Below the pieces are notes generated by a model that ran no database searches, had not been told where the DNA came from, and was given only the letters and a program-made list of their open reading frames with translations. Made by a program: the position numbers and the translations under genes. Below, one piece after another: positions 1-8,468 of a stretch of DNA of 64,000 nucleotides. Within the stretch, counting starts at the first letter, position 1. Every line of letters starts with the position of its first letter. Source of the stretch: Azophilus sp965200465 (GTDB lineage Bacteria > Pseudomonadota > Gammaproteobacteria > Pseudomonadales > Azotimanducaceae); contig OZ241358.1 in assembly GCA_965200465.1 (NCBI GenBank), forward strand, positions 2,480,001 through 2,544,000, given 5' to 3'.

Positions 1-1095
1 CACCACGTCGTCTATGTAGTGCGCGGTCTGCTGGCCGGGGCGGATGCCGGGCACATAGGCGCCTTGGCGTTTGAGGTTGTCCGCCATGTCCTTCGGGTCA
101 AACTGAATGGCGGTGTAGAAGAAGCTGAAAAAGATGATGCCGCCGGCGAACATCAGAATGTAGAGCGGCTGGCCGGGCGAAAGCACCAGCGCCACCTGCT
201 GCAGCCAGCCCAAGCCGGGGCCTTGGCCAAACCATTGCGCCACCGAGGCCGGCGCCAGCAACAGGCTTGAAGCGAAGATGGCCGGTATGACGCCGGCCAT
301 GTTGATCTTCAGCGGCAGGTGGCTGGCTTGGCCCTGCATTAGGCGGCGGCCCTGCTGGCGCTTGGCGTAGTTGACCGTGATGCGCCGCTGGCCGCGCTCC
401 ACGAACACCACGAAGCCGACGACGACCACTGCGAGCATGGCAATGGCGAGCAGGGCGATGATGTTGATGTCGCCTTGGCGTGCGGCTTCAAAGGACTGGC
501 CGATGGCGGCGGGGAAGCCGGAGACGATGCCGGAGAAGATGATCAGGGAAATGCCGTTGCCGACGCCGCGCTCGGTGATCTGCTCGCCGAGCCACATCAT
601 GAAGAGGGCGCCCGTCACCAGGGTGGTGGTGGCGACGAAGTAGAACCCGAAACCGGTGGAGAAGGCCAAGCCTTGGTTGGCCAAGGTCACCGAAAGGGAA
701 AACCCCTGCACGAAGGCGATGAGCAGAGTGCCGTAGCGGGTGTACTGGGTGATCTTGCGCCGGCCGGACTCGCCCTCCTTGCGCAGTTGCTGCAGGCTGG
801 GATACATCATGCTCATCAGGTTCATGATGATGCTGGAGGTGATGTAGGGCACCACGTTCAGGGCGAGGATGCTCATCCGCTCCAGGGCGCCGCCGGAGAA
901 CATGTTGAACAGCTCCAGAATGCCGCCCTGATTCTGTTCGAACAGGGCGCGCAGCCGGTCCGGGTTGATGCCCGGCAGGGGAATGTGGGTGCCGATGCGA
1001 TAGACCAGCAAGGCGCCGAGCACGAACAGCAGCCGATTGCGCAGCTCCTTGAGGCCGCCCTGGGCGCCGCCGAGTTGCATTTGACCCCTAGCCAT
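1..1095 (-). CDS. secY: SecY, protein translocase channel subunit (3' part missing)
   Basis: SecY is the ten-helix membrane channel of the Sec translocon, working with SecE (also in this window) and SecG. The 365 residues present show typical hydrophobic helices and the conserved C-terminal stretch GIRPGQQTA followed by YID; about 80 residues of the usual ~440 lie beyond the left edge. I start at the ATG whose last position is 1095, giving MARGQMQLGG; it overlaps the rplO stop by 8 nt, so the two genes are translationally coupled. An internal in-frame ATG at 1080 is possible but would remove the usual short cytosolic N-terminus. It is the last gene of the spc cluster visible here. Confidence 0.97.
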   Translation of the reverse strand, partial: MARGQMQLGGAQGGLKELRNRLLFVLGALLVYRIGTHIPLPGINPDRLRALFEQNQGGILELFNMFSGGALERMSILALNVVPYITSSIIMNLMSMMYPSLQQLRKEGESGRRKITQYTRYGTLLIAFVQGFSLSVTLANQGLAFSTGFGFYFVATTTLVTGALFMMWLGEQITERGVGNGISLIIFSGIVSGFPAAIGQSFEAARQGDINIIALLAIAMLAVVVVGFVVFVERGQRRITVNYAKRQQGRRLMQGQASHLPLKINMAGVIPAIFASSLLLAPASVAQWFGQGPGLGWLQQVALVLSPGQPLYILMFAGGIIFFSFFYTAIQFDPKDMADNLKRQGAYVPGIRPGQQTAHYIDDVV

Positions 1096-1564
1096 CTTGC
1101 TTGCTTGCGGCGTCCCCGGCCGCAACCGCCTCCACCTTGCCGCCGGCCGCTTCAATGGCCGCCTTGGCGCCCTTGGTCACATGGATGTCCGCGCCGCGCA
1201 CGGTAAGGGCGCGGGCTATCTCCCCGGACAGCATGATGCGCACCCGCCGCATGTCCCGACGAACCAAATTCGCCGCCTTCAGCCCGGCCATGTCCACCAG
1301 GTCGCCCTTGACCGCAGCCAGTTCGCCCAGGCGCACCTCCGCGGTCGTCGCGCCGACCCGGGAGCGGAAGCCGAACTTGGGCACACGCATTTGCAGCGGC
1401 AACTGACCGCCTTCAAAACCCGGCCGCACACCGCCGCCGGAGCGGGCCTTCTGCCCTTTCTGCCCACGCCCGGCGGTTTTGCCCCAGCCGGAGCCGAGGC
1501 CCCGGCCGACGCGCCGCTTGCCCCTCTTGGCGCCCGGCGCGGGGCGCAATTTGTTCAATCGCAT
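1088..1564 (-). CDS. rplO: 50S ribosomal protein L15
   Basis: L15 is a late-assembling large-subunit protein. The N-terminus MRLNKLRPAPGAK and the Gly/Arg-rich stretch GRGLGSGWGKTAGRGQKG are diagnostic of the family. At 158 residues it is a little longer than the 144 of E. coli because of a C-terminal Ala-rich tail. The start is fixed by the family N-terminus; the reading frame is open further upstream but that part is the rpmD region in another frame. It overlaps rpmD by 10 nt and secY by 8 nt, as expected inside the spc operon. Confidence 0.97.
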   Translation of the reverse strand: MRLNKLRPAPGAKRGKRRVGRGLGSGWGKTAGRGQKGQKARSGGGVRPGFEGGQLPLQMRVPKFGFRSRVGATTAEVRLGELAAVKGDLVDMAGLKAANLVRRDMRRVRIMLSGEIARALTVRGADIHVTKGAKAAIEAAGGKVEAVAAGDAASKQDG

Positions 1565-1797
1565 GCCGATTCCCCAACAATGCTGACGAGATGGGGGATG
1601 CGGGCGATCATGCCGCGCACCGCCGGAGTGTCCTCCACCTCCACCTGCTGGCCGATGCGCCGCAGGCCGAGGCCGACCAAGCAGGCCTGATGCTTCTGCA
1701 GCCGCCCGGCACCGCTGCGCACCTGAACGACCTTGAGCTTGGGCTTGCTTGCCGCCTGCCGCTGCCGCCGTCGCGGCTTTGCTTGTTCGCCAGCCAT
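1555..1797 (-). CDS. rpmD: 50S ribosomal protein L30
   Basis: L30 is a small 23S rRNA-binding protein. The core from KLKVVQVRSGAGRL through GLGLRRIG and EDTPAVRGM matches the family along its full length. About 20 basic residues (RRRQRQ region) precede the core, an N-terminal extension compared with the 59-residue E. coli protein. Three in-frame starts are close together: GTG at 1806, ATG at 1803, ATG at 1797. I chose 1797 because a GGAG lies 8 nt ahead; the choice is not certain. It lies between rpsE and rplO in the usual order. Confidence 0.93.
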   Translation of the reverse strand: MAGEQAKPRRRQRQAASKPKLKVVQVRSGAGRLQKHQACLVGLGLRRIGQQVEVEDTPAVRGMIARIPHLVSIVGESACD

Positions 1798-1836
1798 CGC
1801 CATCACTCCGTGCGCCTTCGGGCCGAAACCCCGCCG

Positions 1837-2340
1837 CTAGGCACCAATTTCCTCGATCGATTTGCCGCGCTTGGCGGCCACCACAGCCGGCGAACGCATG
1901 TTGACCAAGGCGTTGAAGGTGGCCCGCACCACGTTGTCCGGGTTGGTGGAGCCGTAGCATTTGGCCAGCACGTCATGCACACCGGCCGCCTCCAAAACGG
2001 CGCGCATGGCGCCGCCGGCGATGACGCCGGTGCCTTCGGACGCCGGCTGCATGTATATCTTGGTGGCGCCGTGGCGCTCCGTCACCGCATACCAGAGGGT
2101 GGCGCCGTTGAGCTCCACCTGCACCATGTTGCGGCGGGCCGACTCCATGGCCTTCTGAATGGCAACCGGGACTTCCCGAGCCTTGCCGCGGCCGAACCCC
2201 ACCTTGCCCTTGCCGTCCCCAACCACCGTCAAGGCGGTGAAGCCGAACAGGCGGCCGCCCTTGACGGCCTTGGCCACGCGATTGACCCTGACGGTTTTCT
2301 CCAGCAGCCCTTCTTCGCGTATCTCTTCGGTGTAGGCCAT
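1837..2340 (-). CDS. rpsE: 30S ribosomal protein S5
   Basis: S5 sits at the back of the small subunit and helps decoding accuracy and helicase activity at the mRNA entry. The N-terminal dsRNA-binding fold is seen in LFGFTALTVVGDGKGKVG, and the C-terminal half in GTGVIAGGAMRAVLE. The start at MAYTEEIREEG gives 167 residues, the E. coli length; upstream residues in the open frame are not conserved. One base separates the start from the rplR stop, typical for the spc operon. Confidence 0.97.
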   Translation of the reverse strand: MAYTEEIREEGLLEKTVRVNRVAKAVKGGRLFGFTALTVVGDGKGKVGFGRGKAREVPVAIQKAMESARRNMVQVELNGATLWYAVTERHGATKIYMQPASEGTGVIAGGAMRAVLEAAGVHDVLAKCYGSTNPDNVVRATFNALVNMRSPAVVAAKRGKSIEEIGA

Positions 2341-2341
2341 C

Positions 2342-2692
2342 CTAAAACTCCAAACCGCCGGTGCGGGCGGCTTCGGCCAATGCCCGCACCCGCCCATGAA
2401 ACTTGTAGCCGGAACGATCGAAGGCAACCCGCCGAACGCCGGCGACCAAGGCGCGCTCGGCGATCAGGGCGCCCACCTTGGCGGCGGCGTCCAGGTTGCC
2501 GGTCCGCCCTTTGCGCAGAGCCTTGTCCAAGGTCGATGCCTGCGCCAAAACCGCGGCGCCGTCAGGGGAGAACAGCTGCGCGTACATGTGCCTGGGCGTG
2601 CGCGTTACGGTCAATCGATGCACACCGAGCTCGCGCATCTTCATGCGCCCCCGCCGGGCGCGCCGCAACCTAGCCTGTCTTTTGCCGCTCAT
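2342..2692 (-). CDS. rplR: 50S ribosomal protein L18
   Basis: L18 binds 5S rRNA and places it in the central protuberance together with L5. The sequence has the basic N-terminus (RQARLRRARRGR), the LTVTRTPRHMYAQ strand region and the C-terminal AFDRSGYKFHGRV motif. Length 116 is the E. coli length (117). It lies 20 nt behind rplF. Confidence 0.97.
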   Translation of the reverse strand: MSGKRQARLRRARRGRMKMRELGVHRLTVTRTPRHMYAQLFSPDGAAVLAQASTLDKALRKGRTGNLDAAAKVGALIAERALVAGVRRVAFDRSGYKFHGRVRALAEAARTGGLEF

Positions 2693-2712
2693 TGATTCGC
2701 CGTCCCGGAGCG

Positions 2713-3246
2713 CTACTTCTTCTTGGCTTCCTTGCGCCGAACCTGCTCGCCCGCATAGCGAACGCCCTTGCCCTTGTACGGCTCCGGCGGACGGAAGGCG
2801 CGGATTTCGGCGCCCACCTGGCCGACAAGCTGCTTGTCCGCGCCGGCTATGACGATCTCCGTCTGGCTGGGCGTGGCGGCGGTGACGCCGGCCGGCAACC
2901 GATACTCAATGGAGTGGGAGAAGCCCAGCTGCAACGTCAAGCCGCCGCCCTTGGCGCTGGCCCGATAGCCCACGCCCTGCAGCTCCAGTTTCTTCTCAAA
3001 GCCAACGCTCACGCCCTGCACCATGTTGTGGAGCAACGACCGCACGGTGCCCGCCAACGCCTTGGCGCTCCCAGCGTTCGACCCGACCTTGACGCGCAGC
3101 GCCCCGTCTTTCCGGGCAACCTGCACGGCGGCCGGCACTTGCAGCTCCAGGGCGCCCTTGGCGCCGGACACCCGCACACCGTTGCCCTTGACAACGGCCT
3201 CAACGCCGGAGGGCACCGTGACCGGCTTATCCGCTATTCGAGACAT
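2713..3246 (-). CDS. rplF: 50S ribosomal protein L6
   Basis: L6 is a two-domain 23S rRNA-binding protein near the sarcin-ricin loop. MSRIADKPV at the start, LLHNMVQGVSVGFEK in the middle and the C-terminal PEPYKGKGVRYAGE are hallmark motifs. I chose the ATG at 3246 because the preceding open residues are unrelated to L6; the resulting 177 residues equal the E. coli protein. It is followed by rplR after 20 nt. Confidence 0.97.
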   Translation of the reverse strand: MSRIADKPVTVPSGVEAVVKGNGVRVSGAKGALELQVPAAVQVARKDGALRVKVGSNAGSAKALAGTVRSLLHNMVQGVSVGFEKKLELQGVGYRASAKGGGLTLQLGFSHSIEYRLPAGVTAATPSQTEIVIAGADKQLVGQVGAEIRAFRPPEPYKGKGVRYAGEQVRRKEAKKK

Positions 3247-3292
3247 CCGCCTGCAACCCAAATTCACCAAAAAACGCCACTGGGATGAACGC

Positions 3293-3685
3293 CTAAAAGA
3301 CCGTGCAGAGCACTTCGCCGCCGATGCGCCGACGGCGGGCCTCACGGTCCGTCATGACGCCCTGGCTGGTGCTGACAATGGCGACGCCCAAGCCGCCTCG
3401 AACCTTGGGCAATTCCGCAGCGCCCAAGTAAATGCGCAAACCGGGCCGGCTGACCCGGCGGATTTCCTCAATGACCGGGGCGCCTTCGTGGTATCTGAGC
3501 CGCACCGTCAATTCCCGCTTGCCGTCGCCGCCGGGGGCGTAGCCGTCGATGTAGCCCTCCTGCTCAAGCACCTTGCAAATGGTGGCCTTGAGGTTGGAAT
3601 GGGGCATGCGCACATCGGCATGCTTGGCGCTCTGGGCGTTGCGAATTCGGGTGAGGAAATCCGCAATGGGATCCTGCAGGCTCAT
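3293..3685 (-). CDS. rpsH: 30S ribosomal protein S8
   Basis: S8 binds the central domain of 16S rRNA and in E. coli represses the spc operon by binding its mRNA near rplE. MSLQDPIADFLTRIRNAQ is the typical N-terminus, and VSTSQGVMTDREARR is the conserved RNA-binding loop. The 130 residues equal the E. coli length. It starts 8 nt after the rpsN stop. Confidence 0.97.
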   Translation of the reverse strand: MSLQDPIADFLTRIRNAQSAKHADVRMPHSNLKATICKVLEQEGYIDGYAPGGDGKRELTVRLRYHEGAPVIEEIRRVSRPGLRIYLGAAELPKVRGGLGVAIVSTSQGVMTDREARRRRIGGEVLCTVF

Positions 3686-3693
3686 TCCGCCTC

Positions 3694-3999
3694 CTACCAA
3701 CTGGCCTTGATCAGACCGGGGGCGTCCCCCCGCATCGCCGCCTCGCGCAGCTTGTTGCGGCCAAGGCCAAACTTCCGGTAAACGCCGTGCGGCCGCCCGG
3801 TTTTGCCGCAACGTCGCTGCAGACGCACCGGCGAGGCGTTGCGCGGCAGCTTTTGCAGCTTGACCTGCGCCTCCCAACGCTCGTCGTCCGGCAAGTTGCG
3901 GTCGTTGACGATGGCCTTGAGCTCGGCCCGCCTGGCCTGATGGCGGGCCACGACCTTCGCCCTCTTCGCCTCCCGCGCAATCACCGATGTCTTCGCCAT
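3694..3999 (-). CDS. rpsN: 30S ribosomal protein S14 (zinc-free long form)
   Basis: S14 binds the head of the small subunit. At 101 residues, with MAKTSVIAREAKR at the start and CGKTGRPHGVYRKFGLGR near the C-terminus, it is the long, C-minus form: the paired CxxC zinc ligands of the short form are absent. The N-terminus fixes the start within a longer open frame. It sits between rplE and rpsH as usual. Confidence 0.96.
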   Translation of the reverse strand: MAKTSVIAREAKRAKVVARHQARRAELKAIVNDRNLPDDERWEAQVKLQKLPRNASPVRLQRRCGKTGRPHGVYRKFGLGRNKLREAAMRGDAPGLIKASW

Positions 4000-4039
4000 G
4001 CTCCTTAACCTCTCCGTCCTAAGTTGCAAACCGCACGAC

Positions 4040-4600
4040 CTAGGCTGCGGCGGCCTGGCTGCGGAACGGGAAGTTGAAAGCCCGCAGCAGGGCCAAGCCC
4101 TCTTCGTCGTTGCCCGCCGTGGTCGTGACGGTGATGTCGAGGCCGCGAATCTGATCGATCTTGTCGTAGTCGATTTCCGCAAACACGATCTGCTCCGCAA
4201 TCCCCATCGAAAAGTTGCCGCGGCCGTCGAAGGACTTCGGACTAAGGCCGCGGAAATCGCGTATGCGCGGAATCGCCACGCCGATGAGGCGCTCGACGAA
4301 CTCGTACATCCGCAGGCGGCGCAGCGTGACCTTGCAGCCCACTGGATAGCCCTCGCGTATCTTGAACCCCGCCTCCGACTTTCTCGCCTTGGTGACAATG
4401 GGCTTTTGCCCGGATATTGCGGCAAGGTCCTGAACGGCGCTCTCCATGACCTTGCGGTCAGCCACCGCTTCGCCGACGCCCATGTTCAGCGTCACCTTCT
4501 CCAGCCTGGGCACCCGCATGAGGCTGCTGAGGTTCAGTTCGCGCTGCAAAGCGGGGCGAATCTCATCGAGATAGAGTTGTCGGAAATACGACATCTTCAA
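4040..4600 (-). CDS. rplE: 50S ribosomal protein L5
   Basis: L5 carries 5S rRNA and contacts the P-site tRNA elbow. VPRLEKVTLNMGVGEA, ARKSEAGFKIREGYPVG and RDFRGLSPKSFDGRGN are family motifs in the right order. The first codon gives MKMSYFRQ; a second ATG two codons later is an equally good start. Length 186 against 179 in E. coli. The gene lies 6 nt behind rplX. Confidence 0.97.
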   Translation of the reverse strand: MKMSYFRQLYLDEIRPALQRELNLSSLMRVPRLEKVTLNMGVGEAVADRKVMESAVQDLAAISGQKPIVTKARKSEAGFKIREGYPVGCKVTLRRLRMYEFVERLIGVAIPRIRDFRGLSPKSFDGRGNFSMGIAEQIVFAEIDYDKIDQIRGLDITVTTTAGNDEEGLALLRAFNFPFRSQAAAA

Positions 4601-4606
4601 CTCCGC

Positions 4607-4921
4607 TCAATCATCAACGGGCTTGCCGGACGACTTGAAGTAACGAACTTTGGCGCCGTCCTCAAGGCGGAAGCCGACCCGGTCCGCCCGCGACTCCTCA
4701 TCGTTCCAAATCGCCACGTTGGAGGCGTCGATGGGGCCTTCGCGCTCGATGATGCCGCCCGGCTTGCCTAGGTTCGGATTGCCGCGCTGATGCTTCTTCA
4801 ACAGGTTCACGCCGGACACGATCAACCGCCCGTCGCCGCGCACCTCCAGCACTTCGCCCCGCTGGCCCTTGCTGCGCCCGGCGATGACGACCACCTCGTC
4901 GTTCTTCTTGATCTTCAACAT
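4607..4921 (-). CDS. rplX: 50S ribosomal protein L24
   Basis: L24 starts assembly of the large subunit near the exit tunnel. The KOW motif is visible at residues 5-32 (NDEVVVIAGRSKGQRGEV), followed by GVNLLKKHQRGNP. Its 104 residues match the E. coli length. It follows rplN by 29 nt. Confidence 0.97.
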   Translation of the reverse strand: MLKIKKNDEVVVIAGRSKGQRGEVLEVRGDGRLIVSGVNLLKKHQRGNPNLGKPGGIIEREGPIDASNVAIWNDEESRADRVGFRLEDGAKVRYFKSSGKPVDD

Positions 4922-4950
4922 GACTTAAGCGCCCTTCCCAACCGAGGCGG

Positions 4951-5319
4951 CTAAAGGACCTCCGGCGCCAAGGAGACGATGCGCATGAAGTGCTCCCTGC
5001 GCAGCTCCCGCGTGACCGGCCCAAAAATCCGCGTGCCCACGGGTTGGTTCTGCTGGTTCAGCAAAACCGCGGCGTTCTCGTCGAAGCGGATCAGCGACCC
5101 GTCGGCGCGGCGCACGCCCTTTTTGGTGCGCACCACCACGGCGTTCATGACCTGCCCCTTGCGCACCCGCCCGCGGGGAATGGCCTCCTTCACCGTCACC
5201 TTGATGACGTCCCCAATGCCGGCGTAGCGGCGCCGCGAGCCGCCGAGCACCTTGATGCACTGAACAAGCCGCGCACCGCTGTTGTCGGCTATGGCCAACA
5301 TGGTTTCCGTTTGAATCAT
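4951..5319 (-). CDS. rplN: 50S ribosomal protein L14
   Basis: L14 sits at the subunit interface (bridge B8). The N-terminus MIQTETMLAIADNSGAR and the block GSLIRFDENAAVLLN are strongly conserved. Length 122, 123 in E. coli. It begins 13 nt behind rpsQ. Confidence 0.97.
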   Translation of the reverse strand: MIQTETMLAIADNSGARLVQCIKVLGGSRRRYAGIGDVIKVTVKEAIPRGRVRKGQVMNAVVVRTKKGVRRADGSLIRFDENAAVLLNQQNQPVGTRIFGPVTRELRREHFMRIVSLAPEVL

Positions 5320-5332
5320 GTTCGTTCAACCG

Positions 5333-5599
5333 TCAGGCCGCCGCGGCTCGCTCATCGACGCTCTTAAGCGTCCATGCCTTGGTTTTTGAGATCGGCCGGC
5401 ACTCTTCAATGGTGACGACGTCGCCGACCCGGCCCTGATTCCCCTCGTCATGGGCGTGCAGCTTGGTGGAGCGGGTGATGACCTTGCCGTACACCGGATG
5501 CCGCACCTTTTTTTCCACCCGCACGGTGATGGTCTTGTCCATGCGGTCGCTGGTGACGACCCCGGAAACCGTGCGCTTGGCGGCGCTTGACTCAGCCAT
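5333..5599 (-). CDS. rpsQ: 30S ribosomal protein S17
   Basis: S17 is an OB-fold primary 16S rRNA binder. The motifs GVVTSDRMDKTITVRVE and VGDVVTIEECRPISKTKAW are characteristic, and length 88 is close to the 84 of E. coli. It overlaps the end of rpmC by 8 nt, indicating coupled translation. Confidence 0.97.
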   Translation of the reverse strand: MAESSAAKRTVSGVVTSDRMDKTITVRVEKKVRHPVYGKVITRSTKLHAHDEGNQGRVGDVVTIEECRPISKTKAWTLKSVDERAAAA

Positions 5600-5792
5600 C
5601 GGCCAGCTCCCGAAGCAATGTCTTCACCCGCGCGATGTCCCGCCTGGTTTCCTTGAGCAGGTGCGGCTGGCCGAGCTGATCGCTCGCCAACTGCATGCGC
5701 AGGCCGAAATGCTCCTTGCGCAGCCGCACCAATTCGCTGCTGAGCTCCTCGGCGCTCTTTTCCCGCAAATCCGACGTCTTCATTGCCGCCAC
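5592..5792 (-). CDS. rpmC: 50S ribosomal protein L29
   Basis: L29 lies at the tunnel exit and is part of the docking site for trigger factor and SRP. The two-helix pattern DLREKSAEEL ... LRKEHFGLRMQ ... RRDIARVKTLL matches the family. MAAMKTSDL offers two starts, at 5792 and 5783; the second matches the family N-terminus better. It lies between rplP and rpsQ. Confidence 0.95.
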   Translation of the reverse strand: MAAMKTSDLREKSAEELSSELVRLRKEHFGLRMQLASDQLGQPHLLKETRRDIARVKTLLRELADG

Positions 5793-5837
5793 CCCAAAAC
5801 GCTAGCTCCCCGCACGGATGCCCCGAACTTGGCCGCC

Positions 5838-6254
5838 TCAAGCGGCCAAAGCCCTCTTCACAAAGGAGGTGGCGAAGGGCAACTTGGCGCCCGCCAACTG
5901 CAAGGCGCGACGCGCCACCTCTTCCGGCACGCCCTCCATCTCATAGAGAACCCGCCCGGGCTGAACGAGCGCAACCCAATACTCGACGCTGCCCTTGCCC
6001 TTGCCTTGGCGCACCTCCAAGGGCTTCTTGGTGATGGGCTTGTCGGGGAACACCCGTATCCAGACCTTGCCGCCACGCCGAACATGCCGCGTAATCGCCC
6101 GCCGCCCCGCTTCGATTTGCCGCGCCGTCATGCGGCCGCGGCCCATCGCCTTGAGGCCGTACTCGCCAAAGCTCACCAAGCCGCCGCGGTCGGCCAAACC
6201 CCGATTGCGGCCTTTGTGCTGCTTCCTGAACTTCGTTCTCTTAGGCTGTAGCAT
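5838..6254 (-). CDS. rplP: 50S ribosomal protein L16
   Basis: L16 helps position A-site tRNA. MLQPKRTKFRKQHKGRN at the start and GKGSVEYWVALVQPGR in the second half are diagnostic; length 138 versus 136 in E. coli. A 33-nt gap separates it from rpsC. Confidence 0.97.
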   Translation of the reverse strand: MLQPKRTKFRKQHKGRNRGLADRGGLVSFGEYGLKAMGRGRMTARQIEAGRRAITRHVRRGGKVWIRVFPDKPITKKPLEVRQGKGKGSVEYWVALVQPGRVLYEMEGVPEEVARRALQLAGAKLPFATSFVKRALAA

Positions 6255-6287
6255 TGCCGATCATCCTGACTGCGGAAGGCCAAGGCG

Positions 6288-6941
6288 CTAGCCGGCCGCG
6301 GCGCCTTCGCCGGCGAAAATCTCGCCTTTGAAAATCCACACCTTGATGCCCAGCACACCGTAAGTGGTTTGCGCGTCCCAGGTGGCGTAGTCGATGTTGG
6401 CGCGCAAGGTGTGCAAGGGCACCCTGCCTTCGTGATACACCTCCGACCGGGCGATCTCCGCGCCGCCCAGCCGGCCGGCCACCCGCACCTTGATGCCCTG
6501 GGCGCCAAGGCGCATGGCGTTTTGGATGACCCGGCGCATGGCCCGCCGAAACTGCACCCGCCGCTCCAGCTGCTGCGCGACGTTCTGCGCCACCAGCAGG
6601 GCGTCGATCTCCGGTTTGCGGATCTCCTCGATGATGACCTGCACCGACGACAGCGCCAGCAACTGGATCAACTCCTGGCGCAGCCGCTCAACGTCCTCGC
6701 CCTTCTTGCCAATGACGATTCCGGGCCGTGCGGTGTGTATGGTGATGCGGGCCGTCTGGGCGGAGCGCTCGATCTCAATGCCGCTGACCGAGGCTTGGGA
6801 CAAGCGCTTCCTGATGTATTCGCGCACCTCCAAGTCCTTGAGCAAATACTTGGAGTAGAGGCCCTTGTCCGCATACCAAACGGAGTTGTGCGGCCTGACG
6901 ATGCCCAGCCGCATTCCTACGGGGTGTACCTTCTGGCCCAT
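6288..6941 (-). CDS. rpsC: 30S ribosomal protein S3
   Basis: S3 lines the mRNA entry channel. MGQKVHPVGMRLGIVRPH is the family N-terminus; the KH domain is visible as PGIVIGKKGEDVERL (GKKG loop, around residue 80), and the C-terminal domain as RVQFRRAMRRVIQNAM and GAQGIKVRVAGRLGGAEIAR. The 217 residues are slightly fewer than the 233 of E. coli because of a shorter tail. Eight bases separate it from rplV. Confidence 0.97.
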   Translation of the reverse strand: MGQKVHPVGMRLGIVRPHNSVWYADKGLYSKYLLKDLEVREYIRKRLSQASVSGIEIERSAQTARITIHTARPGIVIGKKGEDVERLRQELIQLLALSSVQVIIEEIRKPEIDALLVAQNVAQQLERRVQFRRAMRRVIQNAMRLGAQGIKVRVAGRLGGAEIARSEVYHEGRVPLHTLRANIDYATWDAQTTYGVLGIKVWIFKGEIFAGEGAAAG

Positions 6942-6949
6942 GCTTTAAG

Positions 6950-7282
6950 CTACTCGTCCGTAAGCCGCACGGTGACGTGGCAGCTGCGCTTGAACAGGCG
7001 GTTCGCCCGCCCCTTGGCGCGGGGCCGGATGCGTTTGAGGGTTCTGCCTTCGTTCACTTGAATCTCCAAAATCCGCAGTTCGTCCACATCCGCGCCTTCG
7101 TTGCCTTCGGCGTTGGCGACGGCGGACTCCACCACCTTGCGCAGCAAAGAGGCCGCCTTGACGGTGCCGAAACTCAGCAGGTCCAAGGCCGCGCCCAAGG
7201 GCTGACCGCGCACTTGGTCCGCCACCAAACGCGCCTTGCGCGCCGACACCGGCAGCCCCTTGGCGGTAGCGCTCACTTGCAT
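6950..7282 (-). CDS. rplV: 50S ribosomal protein L22
   Basis: L22 extends a beta-hairpin into the exit tunnel; changes in that hairpin cause macrolide resistance elsewhere. The N-terminal part SARKARLVADQVRG, the helix ASLLRKVVESAVANAEGN and the hairpin around RIRPRAKGRANR are wild-type in appearance. The ATG at 7282 gives 110 residues, equal to E. coli; the longer open frame upstream overlaps rpsS and is not conserved. Confidence 0.96.
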   Translation of the reverse strand: MQVSATAKGLPVSARKARLVADQVRGQPLGAALDLLSFGTVKAASLLRKVVESAVANAEGNEGADVDELRILEIQVNEGRTLKRIRPRAKGRANRLFKRSCHVTVRLTDE

Positions 7283-7334
7283 GGCCGGCCCACCTTGGCG
7301 CAGCGGCTTGGCAACGGCTCGGCCAGCATCTTCA

Positions 7335-7610
7335 TCAGCGCCGCGCCTTCCGGTCCGCCGCATGGCCGCGATAGGTGCGCGTGGGAGCGAATTCCCCCAA
7401 CTTGTGGCCGACCATTTCCTCGCTGACGTAAACCGGCACATGCTGACGCCCGTTGTGAACGGCAATGGTCAGCCCCACCATGTCCGGCAGGATCATGGAG
7501 CGGCGCGACCAAGTCTTGATGGGGCGCTTGCTGCCGCTCTGCACGGCCGCCTCCACCTTCTTGGCAAGGTGGACATCAACGAAGGGACCTTTGCGCACCG
7601 ACCTCGGCAT
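7335..7610 (-). CDS. rpsS: 30S ribosomal protein S19
   Basis: S19 is in the head of the small subunit, contacting S13. MPRSVRKGPFVDVHLAKKV, KTWSRRSMILPDMVG and VGHKLGEFAPTRTYRGH are family motifs. Length 91 (92 in E. coli). It follows rplB by 3 nt. Confidence 0.97.
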   Translation of the reverse strand: MPRSVRKGPFVDVHLAKKVEAAVQSGSKRPIKTWSRRSMILPDMVGLTIAVHNGRQHVPVYVSEEMVGHKLGEFAPTRTYRGHAADRKARR

Positions 7611-7613
7611 GGC

Positions 7614-8465
7614 CTACCTCCTAGCCTGCCGCCCGGCGCGCCGCGCCGCTCGCCGCCGCAGGATGAGCTGGTCCGTGCGCTTGTTGTTGCGCGTCTTGTG
7701 GCCCTTGGTGGGAACGCCCCAAGGCGACACCGGGTGCCGGCCGCCGGAGGACTTGCCCTCGCCGCCGCCATGCGGATGATCCACCGGATTCATGGCGACG
7801 CCGCGCACCGTTGGCCGAACGCCGCGCCAACGCTTGGCGCCGGCCTTGCCGAGCGAACGCAGGTTGTGCTCGCTGTTGCCGACCTCTCCCACAGTCGCCC
7901 GGCACTCCGCAAACACTCGGCGCATTTCGCCGGAGCGCAGACGCAGGGTGGCGTAGGCGCCCTCCCGAGCGACCAACTGGGCGGAAGCGCCGGCGCTGCG
8001 CGCCAGTTGCGCCCCCTTGCCGGGCTTAAGCTCCACGCAATGCACCACGCTGCCGACCGGAATGCTGCGCAGCAGCATGGCGTTGCCTGGGCGAATGGGG
8101 GCGTTGGCCCCGCTAAGCACCGGATCCCCAGCGGCCAAGCCCTTGGGCGCTATGATGTAGCGCCGGTCGCCGTCCGCGTACTTCAGCAGGGCTATGTTGG
8201 CGGTGCGGTTGGGATCGTATTCGATTCGCTCCACCGTCGCCGGCACGCCGTCCTTGGTGCGCTTGAAGTCGATGGCCCGGTAGTGGCGCTTGTGGCCTCC
8301 CCCCCGATGGCGGGTGGTGATGCGGCCTTGGTTGTTGCGCCCGCCGGACTTGCCCAAGCCCTTGAGCAAGGGCTTGTGCGGCGCCGCCTTGTGCAGATTC
8401 GGATCGACCACGCTGACCGCGAAGCGACGGCCCGGCGAAGTCGGTTTTGCCTTAACAACCGCCAT
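7614..8465 (-). CDS. rplB: 50S ribosomal protein L2
   Basis: L2 is a primary 23S rRNA binder close to the peptidyl-transferase centre. MAVVKAKPTSPGRRF, GRNNQGRITTRHRGGGHKR and the signature MNPVDHPHGGGEGKS (with the conserved histidines) are present. It has 283 residues against 273 in E. coli; the tail is rich in Arg. Three nucleotides separate it from rplW. Confidence 0.98.
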   Translation of the reverse strand: MAVVKAKPTSPGRRFAVSVVDPNLHKAAPHKPLLKGLGKSGGRNNQGRITTRHRGGGHKRHYRAIDFKRTKDGVPATVERIEYDPNRTANIALLKYADGDRRYIIAPKGLAAGDPVLSGANAPIRPGNAMLLRSIPVGSVVHCVELKPGKGAQLARSAGASAQLVAREGAYATLRLRSGEMRRVFAECRATVGEVGNSEHNLRSLGKAGAKRWRGVRPTVRGVAMNPVDHPHGGGEGKSSGGRHPVSPWGVPTKGHKTRNNKRTDQLILRRRAARRAGRQARR

Positions 8466-8468
8466 GCC